Positions 1 to 13,855 are shown, counted from the first letter of the stretch. The stretch: 64,000 nucleotides of DNA from Dirofilaria immitis (GCA_024305405.1 JAKNDB010000088.1:1196001-1260000); one strand, 5' to 3'. The notes: generated from the sequence alone by a model not told the origin. Translations and numbers: made by a program.

Positions 1-1048
1 GACGAAGATTGAATTTATGCTTCCTCAATAAGACTATATATTTAATAAAAAAAAGTGATAGCTTAGCCAAATTGAACTTGAATTTATAAAATTGATGCAT
101 TTTACATAGGGATTCGATTCTTTTAGATGTTATAGTACGGAAGGTTTTTGGAATTGCCATCCTTTTCTTTCAGTGATCATAATTTGTGAATATGAATCTT
201 CGTTAAAAATAAATTTCTTGCGTGCAGGGTTTGCTCCAATTTTTTCTTATTTTATGATCGAGCTTGCATTTTGTAGAGTTTTTCATGCCTCCCACTGACA
301 CATTTTTTGAATTTTGTTTATATTTCGCCGACTGCTAATTTTACGTTTCTTTCAAGTAAAATTCTATTTATAGTTATATTAGTTTTTGCTAGACTAGGTA
401 ATTCACATTTCGTCCGATTCTTCTTTCATGAAAGCTATTTGCTTCATTCCGTGAATATCGATTACTGGAAATACTAGGTTTCCACAACTACTATTTGTCG
501 ACTTCACGAGGAATATAACGCAATTGTATCTGCCATATTTACAATTTCTAATCTTATTTCGAAAATAAGTCGTACATAATTTCAAGAAACCAGTTGCTAT
601 CATTAAACACGAAAAGTCTCGACCTGAAATCATGTGATTTCTAAGAATTAGTGTAATATTTGATGACTGATGAAAATGTAGTCGAACACTTATGGGGATC
701 TTATATGATAAAAATAAAAATGATTTCAGCTAGATGAAAATTTTGCAGTATCCTGTTTGACAATTTCCGGAGAGTTTATACTAGTTTTTATGTGAGGGAT
801 GTTAATTTGATGTTTTACTGACCTATTTCATAATTTTCTCTTTTCCTTTTGTTCCTTAGAAAGGGTAGGAAAGTTTTTGTAGAAAAAAATGGCGAGATTA
901 TGATTCGATTTGCAGGAATTCACTTTAAATAAATAAAATGCAGTTAGCTGACATGAAATTTCGGGGTCATCTCCGTAAGAAAATAGAAATTTATAAAAGC
1001 GAATGAAAATTGAAAACTTGAAATTAAACTTATCAAAATATCTTGTAG
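1..1048. other. non-coding stretch, probably intron of the KH gene
   Basis: AT-rich sequence ending in a clear acceptor (ttgtag, ending at 1048) in front of the first recognisable exon of the KH-domain gene. I could not find an earlier exon here, so it is most simply read as intron; the 5' part of that gene should lie to the left of the window. The short open frames on the minus strand at 403-633 and 828-1115 show no recognisable protein character. Confidence 0.5.
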
Positions 1049-2439
1049 TCATTGAGTGGCGTTGGTGGCGTTTTAATCGATGTATTGAGCCAGAATAAGC
1101 AAAACAGTAGCTCATCGAGCGCGCAAAATTTTGCTGCTTCCGTAATTAAGGAAAAGATTATCGACAACAATCATATTGATCTCGAGGTGGGTATTGATTT
1201 AGATTTTTTCCCATCATCTGCATAGTGACAGAAGGAAGTAAAAAATTGTTCAGTTATGAGGACATAAATATCTATCGACTATTTTTAAATGATCACTTAG
1301 CATTGATTGTTATCTAGATGAATCAAAATTTTTTTGGAACATTCGTGATAGTTGTATTTTCGTTCTAACGACGAACTTATGATGAATATTCTTCGGTAAA
1401 TCCGAAAATTGATGTGGGTTTCGATTTATGCATTATTTTTTTATGTTGATCGTTTTCCAGATTCCGGACACCATTGTTGGAGCAATTCTCGGTCCAAGAG
1501 CCAAAACACTGGCTGAAATTCAACATTTAAGTGGTTGTAAAGTGGAAGTACATAAACGCGGGACGGCTGCGGGACAAGGGAATCGTCTTGTGAGGTACAA
1601 TTTGGCTGATAGTTTCATGTAAAATTTAGAAAAGAATTTGACAAAATTTGTTTTTTCTCATATTTATGTCAATGACATAAATTAAAATTACCTAAGGAAT
1701 ATTTTCATTTCTCTTCATGCAGACACGAGAAATAAATTTCTCAGACATTTTGGCATGTTATCAGCATTAAATGCTATGGGATGAGTCAAAGAGCAAACAA
1801 GAGTGCAAAAACTATTGGATGATAACTGCACTATGTAATGGCGGAAATGAGAATTTTACTGCATGACGTAAAAGATAGATATGACACAGAAAAAATATTT
1901 TGTTTTTGTTTGCAAAGCGCGAGTTTATTATCAAAAGTAACGATTGATTATCTATAGTTTCGAAAAAAAGTTGTTTCATCTGATTTCTAAAACATGAAAA
2001 TCGAAATTTAATTCTTTACTTGTCATAAGTTTTTGGATTACCAAATTTTTAATATTGTGATCTACAATTACTCACTGTTCAGCATAATAAAGCAAATAAA
2101 TTTTTTGCTATTATAACTTTACAAGTAGATTTATAGAAAGTAATTGGGAATATGGGGAATTATTACGTTGGATTATTTCAAAATGAAATGAGCATTCACT
2201 TGATTAAGAAGGAAACAATGGAAAGGAGAAAATTTTGATAATAATACAGAAAAAGAAATGATTCAGCAAATACTCCTTATTTTTATTTTTGATATCATCG
2301 CCATCCATTTGATTTCAGCCTAACTGGCGATGTTGATTGCATACGTAACGGACGTATGATGATTGATAAGGTTATCAACGACGAACAAATGCGTCGTAAT
2401 CAACAAGCGCAAAGTAATGCACGCGGCGGATTTCGTTGA
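1049..2439 (+). CDS. NOVA/PCBP-type KH-domain RNA-binding protein, 3' exons
   Basis: Three exons join in frame: 1049-1186 (phase 0 in and out), 1461-1594 (ends with two bases of a codon) and 2319-2439 (completes it, stop TGA at 2437-2439). Together they encode the last ~130 residues. A serine/asparagine-rich stretch leads into a KH fold: IDLEIPDTIVGAILG, then the helix KTLAEIQHLSGCKVEV, then the end strand LVSLTGDVDCI. The order and spacing match the third KH domain of NOVA splicing regulators, which bind YCAY-type RNA; PCBP/hnRNP K proteins are the nearest alternative. The chain ends in a short basic Arg/Gly tail (NARGGFR). An odd point is the G-x-x-G loop, which reads G-P-R-A, so the last glycine is replaced. 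Earlier KH domains were not found. Family assignment is strong; the exact orthologue is not certain. Confidence 0.85.
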
Positions 2440-4022
2440 TATTTTTGAAACAATGCTAATTTTCTTCAATTCAAATGATTGTTCCTTTTTACTATTTTCA
2501 ATTTATTTGTGGTTTAAAGTAATTCATTAAATGCAAAGTAATCGTCCTAGATATGCATTTATTATTTTAAGATTATTTTCAATTCATTTTTTACGAATCT
2601 TCGGAAATTTTAATTATTTTGTTTAGGCTTCTTAAATTTTTATATTTTTTTCATTTGCAGTAAATGTTTTTATAATGATCTTTTTTTATTGTCGTATTTT
2701 CTTATTTTTAAAGTCATAGTTCAAATATTAATCTATTTCTATGTGACCTTTTAAGCAAAAATTTTAACCTCAGTACAGCTGTGAGGAATACTGACATTTT
2801 ATTGGTGTAACCTTTGACCATTTGTTTTATTAGAGATATGAGCTGTTAATTTAGGACATGACTGATTGAATTAGCGAGTCGCTGTAATGAACTTAGATGA
2901 ATTGATACCATTTGAACTTTTTTATTTTGATAAAATGTTCTGATCTAACGTAGGTCGCTCTGACTTGGCTCTATTTACATCGAAATAATAACTTTATTTT
3001 GCCCATTAATTTGCGACAATCACTGTTAGATTTATCATTGCAGTCGTTTCTTTTTAGAGTTTGATTAAATCATATTTCCTCAGTTATATCAAAATTTTAC
3101 GGAATTCTGTTAGTCTTCTCTGTTAGCTTAGAAAAACCTGGGAAAAGTAGTATGAAGGATTAGAGGTCAAAAAGGTCGCTGGTGATACTTTTAAAGTTCC
3201 GTATTCTTTCCATGTACTTATAGTCCCCATTTATTGTTGTCATTTTTTTTGTCTTGTTACCATTAATCGAAATTATTTCTCATTTTGTCCATTAAAATCC
3301 TCTTCGAAAATAGTCGTATTTGTTCTTCAATAAGATTTTCTTTTCTCTTACATTTCTGCGTTCTTCTATATCATAATTTTACTCATGAACATAATACCAG
3401 TCATATGATATGAATTGTTTTAATATTTGAAATTCCATTCATTTTCCTAACAATAATACCAGTATATCAGTGGTACAAAACATAACACATATCTCAATGA
3501 CCGTCTTTTTTCATCCATTGTCTATATTTAAAATCAAATTAAACGATAACATTTATATCTCTGATAAAATGTAATTCCGCTTATATAATTCATTAGGAAT
3601 TGCTGGAAAAAATAAATCATTTCATATTTTAAAGCTATCTAAAAAAAAAAATCATAATTTTGATACAGCATTAAAAAAAAAAATGAAAAAACAAATTTCT
3701 TTTTTCCTCTTATTAAAACTAAATTTATTAACTACCATGAACTGGTTTACTATGAAGAATATGTAGGACCAATTTATGAGAATAATAAAATTCATCAAAA
3801 TGATACAGTTTTATATTATCTTCGCAACGCAACGACTACGACAAAAGATACGCAACGACTTTCTATCAGCGGCATCTTATAAAATATATTTGGTTATCTT
3901 TTTCGTGGTAATTATCCTTTTATCATTATCCATTTTAAACGATAAGCATTTTATTAAAATTGAATTTGGAAAAAAAGTAGAATTAAACTAACTGAAACTT
4001 ATACTTGAAAAAAATTTATGAA
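2440..4022. other. intergenic: 3' flank of KH gene and 5' flank of beta-galactosidase
   Basis: AT-rich sequence with long T and A runs and no supported gene. A 71-codon open frame at 3776-3991 has a hydrophobic stretch but ends 63 bp before the beta-galactosidase start, has no family resemblance, and overlaps the likely 5' region, so I do not call it. Confidence 0.5.
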
Positions 4023-4028
4023 TTTCAG
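4023..4028 (+). promoter_or_regulatory. candidate trans-splice acceptor before beta-galactosidase
   Basis: The acceptor-like sequence aatttcag ends at 4028, 26 bp before the ATG at 4055, with no recognisable upstream exon. In nematodes such a site close to the start codon is typically where a spliced leader is joined. This is an inference from position and consensus only; a short 5' untranslated exon further upstream would look the same. Confidence 0.4.
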
Positions 4029-4054
4029 ATTGATAAGCTGATTAATAATAAATT

Positions 4055-7000
4055 ATGAAATATCTATGGTTTATTGCAATTTTGGAACGTATTATTATTT
4101 GTCAAAAAATTTTTTCACATTTTTTAACGAATTCTTCGCATTATTCATCATCATTTGCTATTGATTATCGAAATAATACATTTCTGTTAAACGGTAAACC
4201 ATTTAGGTAAAAATTTTATTAATTTCATTAACAAATATCAGCTAATATCTTTTCTCTTTATACAGCAATAATTAATGCTAAAATATGATAATTTTAGCTT
4301 AAAATTAACTCTTCTTTTTTTCCGTTTAATGGACGGCAAGAGGTGGATAAAAATTCAAAACAAAAAAGGAGAATTAAATTTGATACTGATAATGTTAAAT
4401 CATGATAAGTGATCGGGATAAATGATTATATTTCGATTTCAAACTACTCTCAACTGATTTGAAGAAATCACTGAAAATTGAACTCTTTTTTTATCGAAAA
4501 TGAAATTCTGAAGGTTTGAATGCTTAATGCGACGAGAATCTTTTTTTCATTTTCATATCAATGTTAGGGGATATATTTTGTATCCTTTTAAAGATTAAAT
4601 TCTAGTTTTTCTGAAGTTTCTGAAGTTATATCGATCGATCGTCTAATATATCTTAATAAATAAAAGATTAGATTCTGGTTACTAGTAAATTTTATGATTT
4701 CTGAAGTTATATCGATCAATCATCTAATATATCTTAGTAATTGCAAATCTTTTTTTTCATTATTTTTTTCAGGCTAATTTCGTCCATTTTTTCAGGTATA
4801 TTTCAGGTAGCATTCATTATTTTCGAATACATCATCATTATTGGAATGATCGATTACAACGAATTCGTTCTGCAGGCTTGAATGCTATCCAAATGTATAT
4901 TCCATGGAATTTTCATGAAATTTACAATGGAAGGTTTGTTAGTTCAATCGGAATTAATTTTCAAAATAAATCAGTCAACAATAAACAAATAAAAATTTTC
5001 GTTTCTTTTTTTTTTTCAACAAATCATACAATTATAGTAATTTATGAAATTATCAATAAAATAATTTTAATATTTATAAAATCGAAAAATGAAATGTTAA
5101 ATTAAAAGAGAAAACTGAATCTTTCAGGATTTTCTGTCACTTTCAAAAAAAAAAGTTTAAATTTCAAAACTAATATAGATATTTGTTCAATGGACAACGC
5201 AATATAACACATTTCATTGAACTTGCCGCATCCTATCAATTATTCGTTCTTGCAAGGTAAAATTACTTTCAATTACGTATTTCTTAACTTGCGATAATTT
5301 TTAATACTATTAATATGAATAATACTGTTACTTCAGGATTGGTCCATATATTTGTGCTGAATGGGAAAATGGTGGATTACCATGGTGGCTTATTCATAAA
5401 TACGGCGGCGATATTCATCAGAGAACTTCCGATAAACGGTAGAAAAAAAACAGCATCAAAAAAAATTTTTTTCTCAAAGAATTTTCATTTTGATATTTTA
5501 GAAGATGCATCATTTTAATGCATGAAGTTTTTTTTTTTCGATTAATCGATAATACATTTTATGCATTGAATTGTTTATTAGGTGCATAATAAAAACAGAA
5601 AAAAAAACTTTATGCAAAATTAGGATTTATTCCATAAAAAAAAAAACGAATTTTTTCTTGAAAACATTTTTTTATTCTCTTTCCATTTACCTTATCAATA
5701 GCAATAGAACCAAGTTTAGATTTCTAAAAGAAGTGGAACGTTGGTTCAACGTATTGTTACCTATACTTAGAAAGCAATTACTTAAAAATGGCGGTCCGAT
5801 ATTAATGGTACAAGTAGAAAATGAATATGGTAGTCATTATGCATGTGATAAAGTATATATGAAACGATTAAGTGATATAATTCGATTTCATCTTGGATCA
5901 GATATCGTCCAATATACCAGTATGTTCTAAATATCGAAATGTTAGGTAATCTGAAATTGGAAAAAAAAACATCAAAATCTACAATTTTATATCAAATATT
6001 ATTTAAGCAACAACATAGTTATTGTATTAAATTTGGTTGTAATTGAAATTCCGAATATATCGTAATTCGAAAATTAATCAATACTTTTTCTTCCTAATTT
6101 AGATTTTTGAAAAATTCCATAATTTCGAGACACTTCGGATTAGATAATACCGATAATATTTCATTCATTTCAAATTTGATTTTTTTCAAAACATTATCAT
6201 CTGAAGTATCTTTAGAAGATTTTATTAGTATTTTAAGGATTTAAAAGTTATTAAGAGTTTTTTCTTATCAGTTTGATGTCAAGAAAATTATCATCCTCTG
6301 TACAGAACGAGCTAAATTTCCACATAATCAACCGATAATGAGTTTAAAATATTATGATTATTAAAGTTGCTTAGATAGATGTGTATGAATTTTATTTTGA
6401 TAAGATTTTTTCTAGGAATATTTGAATAATTTCATGCAAATCGGAAAGGAAGGAAATATATATCATTGCAATTTCTTTCCAATAATTAATTTTTCTTTTC
6501 AAAACTCACTCCTTCATCTTCTAACACAAATAAGCAGATCAAATAAAAATATCTGTAAAACATGAGTTATCAAGTAGTGTAGATATAGGAAAAATTTGAA
6601 AGCTAAGCTGATCATGATAATTCTGAATTAATCTCCTGAAACTTTGACCTATAAAGAATTCATACTTTTCCATTTGTCAAAGCCAATCTATTCATTCATT
6701 TATGTTTTTTTATTCTTCACGAAAATTTCAACTATTCATTGATCTATAAAACGATACTAAAATGATAAGCAAACTATTTGATCTATTATAATAATTAAAA
6801 ACGGAAAGATTGTTGTCATATATTGGTTCATATATTTACAATATATTATGATCATATTGTTTCGAGGAAAATAAATGTTCAAAATTTATCAAATAATTTT
6901 AGAAAAAATTTCATCAATAAATTTATAGCTGATGGATCAGCAGAATCGTATTTGAAATGTGGTACAATATCAGGTGTTTATCCAACAATTGATTTTGGTC

Positions 7001-9280
7001 CAACAAGTCGACAAAATGTTGATGCATATTTTGCTTTACAACGACGATATGCACCACGTGGTTTGCTTTTTCTTTCAAAACCTAATCATAAAAATTTCGA
7101 TAGTTAATGCTGAATAATGTTGAACTGTAAGAATCTGATATAGTTAGAAAATTTCATATATATTTGATGATACATTATATTGCAAATAAATTCTTCAATT
7201 AATTTTTCTATAATACTATCTTTTCTATTCTTTACAGATTACTTAATTGTATTCTTGTAATGTTTTTAAAGTTTAACATTTGGTTAGTTATCCTAAAGCT
7301 AATCGATCAATCAACTCAAGAGATATTCTTCAATTTTTCAAATATAAATTCTAGATTTTAAGATTGAAATTTAGTTTTTAAAATTAAATAAAGCATTAAA
7401 GTTTTGGAAAGTTAGAAATGCTGCATCGAAAAGTCAAAAATAAAATCTTAAAAAAATTAGATAAAGTTGAGGCTGCTTATGGTTATTAACTTTTACATGG
7501 TATTTATGCAAGGGTGTGATTTTTATGATTCAGAATTTTTGCTTAAATTGTTCTTTAGTTACTTCAAGCAATTTTTTTAAACAACTATTATAAATTTGAA
7601 AAATTCTTTTATAGTCTTGAAAAAATCTCGTGAAGTTTTGAAGTAAATCATTTAATAGGACCATTGGTGAACTCGGAATTTTATCCCGGATGGTTAGTCG
7701 TTTGGGGTCAAAAAGACCAAAAGTTACCATCAATATCAGAAATCATTGATACTGCTAATTATATGTATCATCTTGGTGCAAACATTAATTTTTACATGTT
7801 TCATGGTGGTACCAACTTTGGTTACTGGAATGGTGCTGAAGTTATTGCACCGGTAAAATTTTAAAACTTATAAATGATGTTATATTTTACAAAAACTTGG
7901 AAAAATTAAAATCAATATCGACGTACATTAGATTCGTAAATGATTTCTTGTGATTAAAATCGAAAAGGTTATTTCAATCCAGAAAACTTCGAAATACATT
8001 TTAGAGAGCGAAGTTCATATTAATTGATTTTTAAAAATGAAACTTTACATCAATAGATTGATTAATATTTTATGCTAAATTTATTTGATTAAATCACTGC
8101 AATAGTTTGAAGATATATTTAAAATTGCTTTCTGAATTTATAAGAATTTATTGAACCCACTAAATTCATCATAATTAATTCATTTCCTCAACATCAATCA
8201 ACTAGATTTAACGAAATCAATCAATTCTTCAAAACTTTTCTCGAATTATTGTTAATTTATAGCAGTTGCGAAATCCTCATTTCAAACTGCTCTTAGTAAT
8301 AAATAACATTATATTTATAGGTAATAACATCATACGATTATAGTGCTCCATTAACTGAGGCAGGTGATTTAACTCAAAAATATATGGCAATACGAAATTG
8401 GTTGGCTAGTAAATGGGATTGGCCATATAAGCCGGGCAGTATACCACGAGATAATTTGTAAGTAAATTAGAATACTAAAAATAGATTTCAATAATTTTAA
8501 ATTTGAAAAATTGAATATACAATTTTACGCTATTTATACATAATAATCTATTACTGAAATATTTCATCGAAGAATAATAAAATTTTATAAAATATCACAA
8601 ATTATATTTGCATAGATTTAATTTAAAATGTTAAATTAATTTTCACTTATTTCAATTAATAAAATATGCTCAAATTTTGACATCAAAAAAATTTTTTTTT
8701 TGCAATTGACTATATTAATAGAATAGTAAGAAAAAGTTTTTGATTTTTTTTAAATTATTTCTTTTTTTTTTAGGAAAATTGGCTATGGTAGTATAAAATT
8801 AAAAAATATTTTACCATTAGGAAAAAATTTTTGGGAATTAATTCCCAAAAATGAAGATTGCCAAAGAACAAAATATCCTCTTTCATTTGAACATCTTCAA
8901 CATCCATTTGGTAAATTTTCATTGTTATTATCTTTTTTTTTTTGAATTCTTAAATTTTAATTAATTTTTTAAATGTTTTACGTAAGGATACTATTGCAAA
9001 TGATGTCATTTGTAGACAATACATATATTGTTTTTTTGTTTATTGTGAATAAGAAATCAAAATATCAGATTTGATTTTTTAATTCCAAAAAAAAAAGAAA
9101 TTAACAGGATTTGTATTATATTATACAACATTGAAATTTGGTGGAACAAATCTTACAATACCAATACTGAAAGATCGTGGCTATGTGTTAATCGATAATG
9201 AATTACAGGTTTATTCGAAAAGAAAATTAATTAAAATCGATTTCAAAATTCTTTTATTACTCAATTAATTGAATGATTAA

Positions 9281-9332
<52 letters not shown>

Positions 9333-10818
9333 ATTATTATTATTAATTATTATTATTGGCCTAATTTTTAAGATAAATTAATTTTTAAAATTAAAAATTT
9401 TAAATTAATATTTTAGCTAAGAAAATTTTCGTTTAATTCTAAAGCAAAAGTTTTGCTCATTTCAAATTTATATTCAAGAAAGTCAAAATGTGTGTAATTT
9501 TTAGGGAGTATTGGTGAATAGATTTGGTCTTTATTGGAAGCATTGGATAAATATACGAGGTGCAAGAAAAGGTGCGAAACTTGGAATATTAGTGGAAAAT
9601 CATGGGCGTCAAACAATTCCAACAATCAATGATTTCAAAGTATTTTATCTTTTCTTATGGAATTTAAAATAATTAGTCAAATTTAATTTGATATTTCTCG
9701 AAGAAAGATAAATATTCGATTTCCGAATATTTATTTAATTTAACTAGCTATAATAATATTTTCATTTTAACAATGCTATTTGAAAAACTAATGTTTTAGT
9801 GTAAGTTATTTAACATTAATTTGCACAATCGTTTTAAGTTGTTGGTTGTAATTATAAATTGGAATAATGATAATTTATCATCATCATTTGTTATTGTAAT
9901 TATTTTATCACAAAAAGTAGCTCAATATTCAGGGAATATTGACAAACGCAACACTTGATGGGCAAATAATCGATGATTGGGTACAATGTGGTCTACATCC
10001 AAAATAATAGTTTCGATGGCTCGACAAGCTAGAAGATGGAACTATTTCAATATAGTAAGTATGCATATGTTTTTACCATTTAAAATGATAATTTAAAAAT
10101 TTCGATTACTTATATTTATATTATATTTATCCATTCATTTGAAAGAATCAATAAAAATTTGTCGATTTCATTGTACTTTTTGGACTCTGATTATTTTGCT
10201 GTATTATATGTTTTTTTCAGATTTTGTTTTTAAGCTTTACAAATCTAATTTATCAAATTACCTTGCGGTAAATGATTGATCTACCATAAAGTTATTGCAA
10301 ATGAAAGATCAAATTTCAGGGCAATAAAAATGGAATAGGTTTATATATAGGTTACTTCTATGCAAATCGTCTTGCCGATACTTTTTGAATCCAACAAATT
10401 GGGGCAAAGGACAAGTTTTCATTAATGGACATAATATTGGCCGATATTGGCCAAGTATTGGTCCCCAGGTAATTAATTTTATACGAAATTTATTGATCTT
10501 ATTTTCAAAGGTTAGTTAAATATCAAATAGATTTGTTTATTAAAGTTTATCACATATTTCCCAAACTAATTGAACAATAATCTATTTAAAATATCATTTC
10601 TGTCTTTCTACTTTTAAAGTAATTTTATTATCATTTCATTATTTACGGTTGAATTCTAGATAACTCTTTACATACCAAAACCATATTTGAAACATCACAA
10701 TACGATTATTATGTTGGAATTGGAAAAATCTGGAAACTGCCATAGGGAATTCTGTACTATCAGTTTCATCGACTATCCAATATTTAATTTTACTAATAAT
10801 CAAAATAATCATGGATAA
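4055..10818 (+). CDS. GH35 acid beta-galactosidase (GLB1 family), 14 exons, frame-disrupted near the 3' end
   Basis: Removes terminal beta-galactose from glycolipids and glycoproteins, normally in the lysosome. Exons: 4055-4206, 4796-4933, 5179-5256, 5337-5438, 5720-5919, 6929-7060, 7659-7852, 8321-8457, 8774-8910, 9108-9208, 9505-9639, 9933-10054, 10320-10468, 10660-10818. Phases match up to exon 12; total about 645 codons, as expected for animal GLB1. The N-terminus is hydrophobic (signal peptide). Landmarks: [61 protein letters not shown] (acid/base Glu about residue 192), VNSEFYPGW (nucleophile Glu about 274), [13 protein letters not shown], and C-terminal [19 protein letters not shown]. 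Exon 12 carries adjacent stops TAA-TAG (10005-10010), and exon 13 is one base short, giving TGA at 10386-10388. Everything catalytic precedes these breaks. Either an assembly error or a young pseudogene. Confidence 0.93.
4611..4742 (+). repeat. local direct duplication inside beta-galactosidase intron 1
   Basis: The sequence around tctgaagttatatcgatc followed by ..cgtctaatatatctta at about 4618-4657 recurs with a few changes at about 4700-4738. It is wholly intronic and has no visible effect on splicing signals. Confidence 0.7.
5920..6928 (+). other. long intron 5 of beta-galactosidase
   Basis: About 1 kb of AT-rich intron between the exon carrying the acid/base glutamate and the exon starting with [12 protein letters not shown]. 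Donor gtatgt and acceptor ttatag are both good. I see no nested gene. Confidence 0.7.
9279..9358. repeat. (ATT)n microsatellite in intron 10
   Basis: Near-perfect tatta/ttatta trinucleotide run with small interruptions, inside the intron between exons 9108-9208 and 9505-9639 of the beta-galactosidase gene. Confidence 0.9.
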
Positions 10819-12381
10819 TGACTATTCGTTGTAAATTTCAAACGATTGAAATGATATATTAAAAAACGTTTGATAAGCTTATCCATATCAAATAGTGAGA
10901 AGTTAAAATTTATTTGGATAACAATATTTTTATCAAATTTAATAGATATTTCAAAAGTTTTTCATTTCTAGAAAAGAATAAGGATCAAAATTTTCTGCCT
11001 AAAATATCAAATTTCATATTAAACCATTGATTTTTAGGTACATTTTATATATCATTCAATTTACCTTTCTCGTTAATGCCTTTTTCTCTTTTTTTTTCGA
11101 ATGTTTCTCAGTGCTTCACTTATGTTTTATGTAAAAATTTTATTCTTCTAAAGTTAAGAAATCTAATCTGCCAATAATTTCAGAATTATTAACCATCATC
11201 CGTCAATTTTTTAATGTATTCTTTTGTTTAGGCCATATTACGCAACTTTGATATTGAAATAATTTTTTGTTTACGCAACTTTGACCGAACAATTATTCAT
11301 TCTTTTATGCATTGTTTTGTTTAAACTATATCACTGTCATTTTAAGCTTTCATATGAGTCATTCTGATTATTTTATTTACTTAATAGACTTGACAATTCC
11401 TCAAAATCCCATCTTTTTCGAAATTGAATGATAACAGCTCAATTTATCAATCATTGATAATCTTTCATTTCGTAACAAACTATTTTGGTATTTTCAGATT
11501 TTATTTTTAGACTTTTATTAACTTTTTCGCACACTTGTTGTTATCGGATCAATGAAAACTGTCACTTGGAATAGCTAAATTAATGCTTCATTTTTTTATC
11601 ATATTGCGAGTATTAACTTTTAATCGTTATATATTTAACTTTTCATTATGTAACTTTTTAATCATTCAAATAATGATGAAATTTTTGTTTGTATACAAAT
11701 CTTAATTATAAAAACCGATTAGTTAATTTATCTCTTCTGTTATAACTTATCTTAAGTACTTAATCCAACATCGTTTCGATAATTAATTGAATTTAATAAA
11801 AATTATTATCACTCAAAATATATTTCTCTTGCATTATTGATTATTCTAATATCTGATGTACAAATTTCGAATAATTATGGAATTGCATGCTAAACCGTCA
11901 AATCAAATAAATATTTCTATCAAATTAGAATCTTTGACGATACATAAAATAAATATTGACATTTTTGCTTAAGTTTTAAAAAAAAATATGAAATGTTTTC
12001 AAATTTCAATATTATCTATCGATTTCAGAAATTCATGTTGATAAATATATTGAGAATTTCTCGAGAATTACAGTTTAAAAATCAAAATAAAAAGATAAGA
12101 CCAACCAGAGAAATGGATTTTTTTATTTAACAATATATTAGTTGTAGCAAATGTTTTTTTTCTTTTTCAGAAACAAAAACAAAACAAATGAAGGAAGTAC
12201 GATAATGTTTACGTGATAGAAGAGATAAGCATACGTAAATTAAACGTATAATTTACGTTAAGCAAAAAATAATTGTAAAATTGCAAATTAGCAATTAATG
12301 CAAATCTTAGCATTTCAAAAAAATATTAATGAAAAATTATGCATTTTTTATTTTAAATGTAAATTCAAATCTTTTATAAGC

Positions 12382-12466
12382 TGACAATATTAACTTAATT
12401 GGGATACGGTAAACATTAACCTGTCTTTGTAAACTATTAACTTAATTGGGATACGGTAAACGTTAA
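12382..12466 (+). repeat. two-copy direct repeat, ~51-bp spacing
   Basis: The motif tattaacttaattgggata followed by cggtaaac(a/g)ttaacct occurs twice in a row, starting at about 12390 and 12438. The copies are nearly identical. No gene is attached. Confidence 0.8.
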
Positions 12467-13855
12467 CCTATTATCTTTTGGATTCCAGTTGACAAAGATA
12501 ATAAAGTATATCATTGAAAGAAAGGAAAAAAAAATTGAGTAGTAGTTGGTTGTTAAATCTTTAATTTCAAATGATCTGCTAATGGCGTTGTATAAATTAA
12601 TAGTTAAGGGAATAATTTTGTATTATTTCAGAAGTAGTAAATGCAATATCTTGTTCTCATCTGAATTTTACACCAACAAATGGAAGATTAATATTTGAAT
12701 AGAAGAAATGTTTCGGGGTATTTGTTGGAAATTTTGGACAGAAGAGCAGAAAGGAAAGATATAAAGTGCGATTGATTATCTTTATTGATAAATCTGCAAA
12801 GTTAAAACTAAATTTTTAGATGAATAGTATTTCATTCATTGTAAAAGGAAACTTGAAAATATTGGCAATATAATTGTATGATTGTTCAAGAATAGTAAAA
12901 TTTAAAATATAAATAAAATTTTTGAAGTACGGAATAAGTTATTTATACTTTGGAAATTCCATAGATTAGTCTTAACTAAAACAAACAACATTTATGTTAT
13001 GTTCGAGAAATGTCGGAAGTGATATCATTAGGCTAAAAAAATAGTAATATTCAGATGAATAATGAAATATGGGTAAAATTTATCAAAAATTACTTTATTT
13101 CATTTTGATATGATTGGAGGAATAGAAGTGATAAATGTGTTGTTTTTCACATCGATTAGCAAATTTTCTGAAAAATGATTTAACTAAAAGATTATGGGAA
13201 GTCGAAATTTTTGCTTAACTTTTAATGATAGAATTAAAGTTTGACAAAGAAAAAGTACAACTAAATAATATATTATAATATGAAAATGAAACTTTCAAAA
13301 ATTGTAGTAATTTTTCAAAAGAAAACAAAAACAATTCCTAATGATGATAGTATTATGCTGTCACGAATATCGTTTATCAGTTTATCATTTATAAATTGAT
13401 AAAATGGCAGTATAAACTTGCATTCTGGCAGAATAAATTCAAATGAATGATTTTAATTAAATATATGAAAAAGGTAATCTTAATAATTGAAAGGAATAAA
13501 TTGAAATATTCAAATTATTCGAAAGACCATACAAATATTACAAAAATTCGATTGAATTAAATTTGTAATGCTAATTGCTTAAATTACATTCAAATCGAAA
13601 AAAAATGATAAAATAATAATAAATGAATTAGAATTTTTATCGATTTCTATGTAATTTTTAACTAATAATTTAAAGTTTTATCAGAAATTTCTAATCAAAT
13701 TTCATTGTATCATTTTGGAAATATGAAAATTTATTATTAAATTATTTAATTATTATTCTATTACTATAATATATAATACGTTGAATAACAAACTAATTCA
13801 AATATTACTCCTTTTTTTACAATTAAACAAAATCTTTTAAAAATTACTACAGTAA

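Noticed and set aside
3776..3991. 71-codon open frame with a membrane-like stretch before beta-galactosidase
   Set aside because: AT-driven composition, no family resemblance, and it falls in the immediate 5' flank of a well supported gene.
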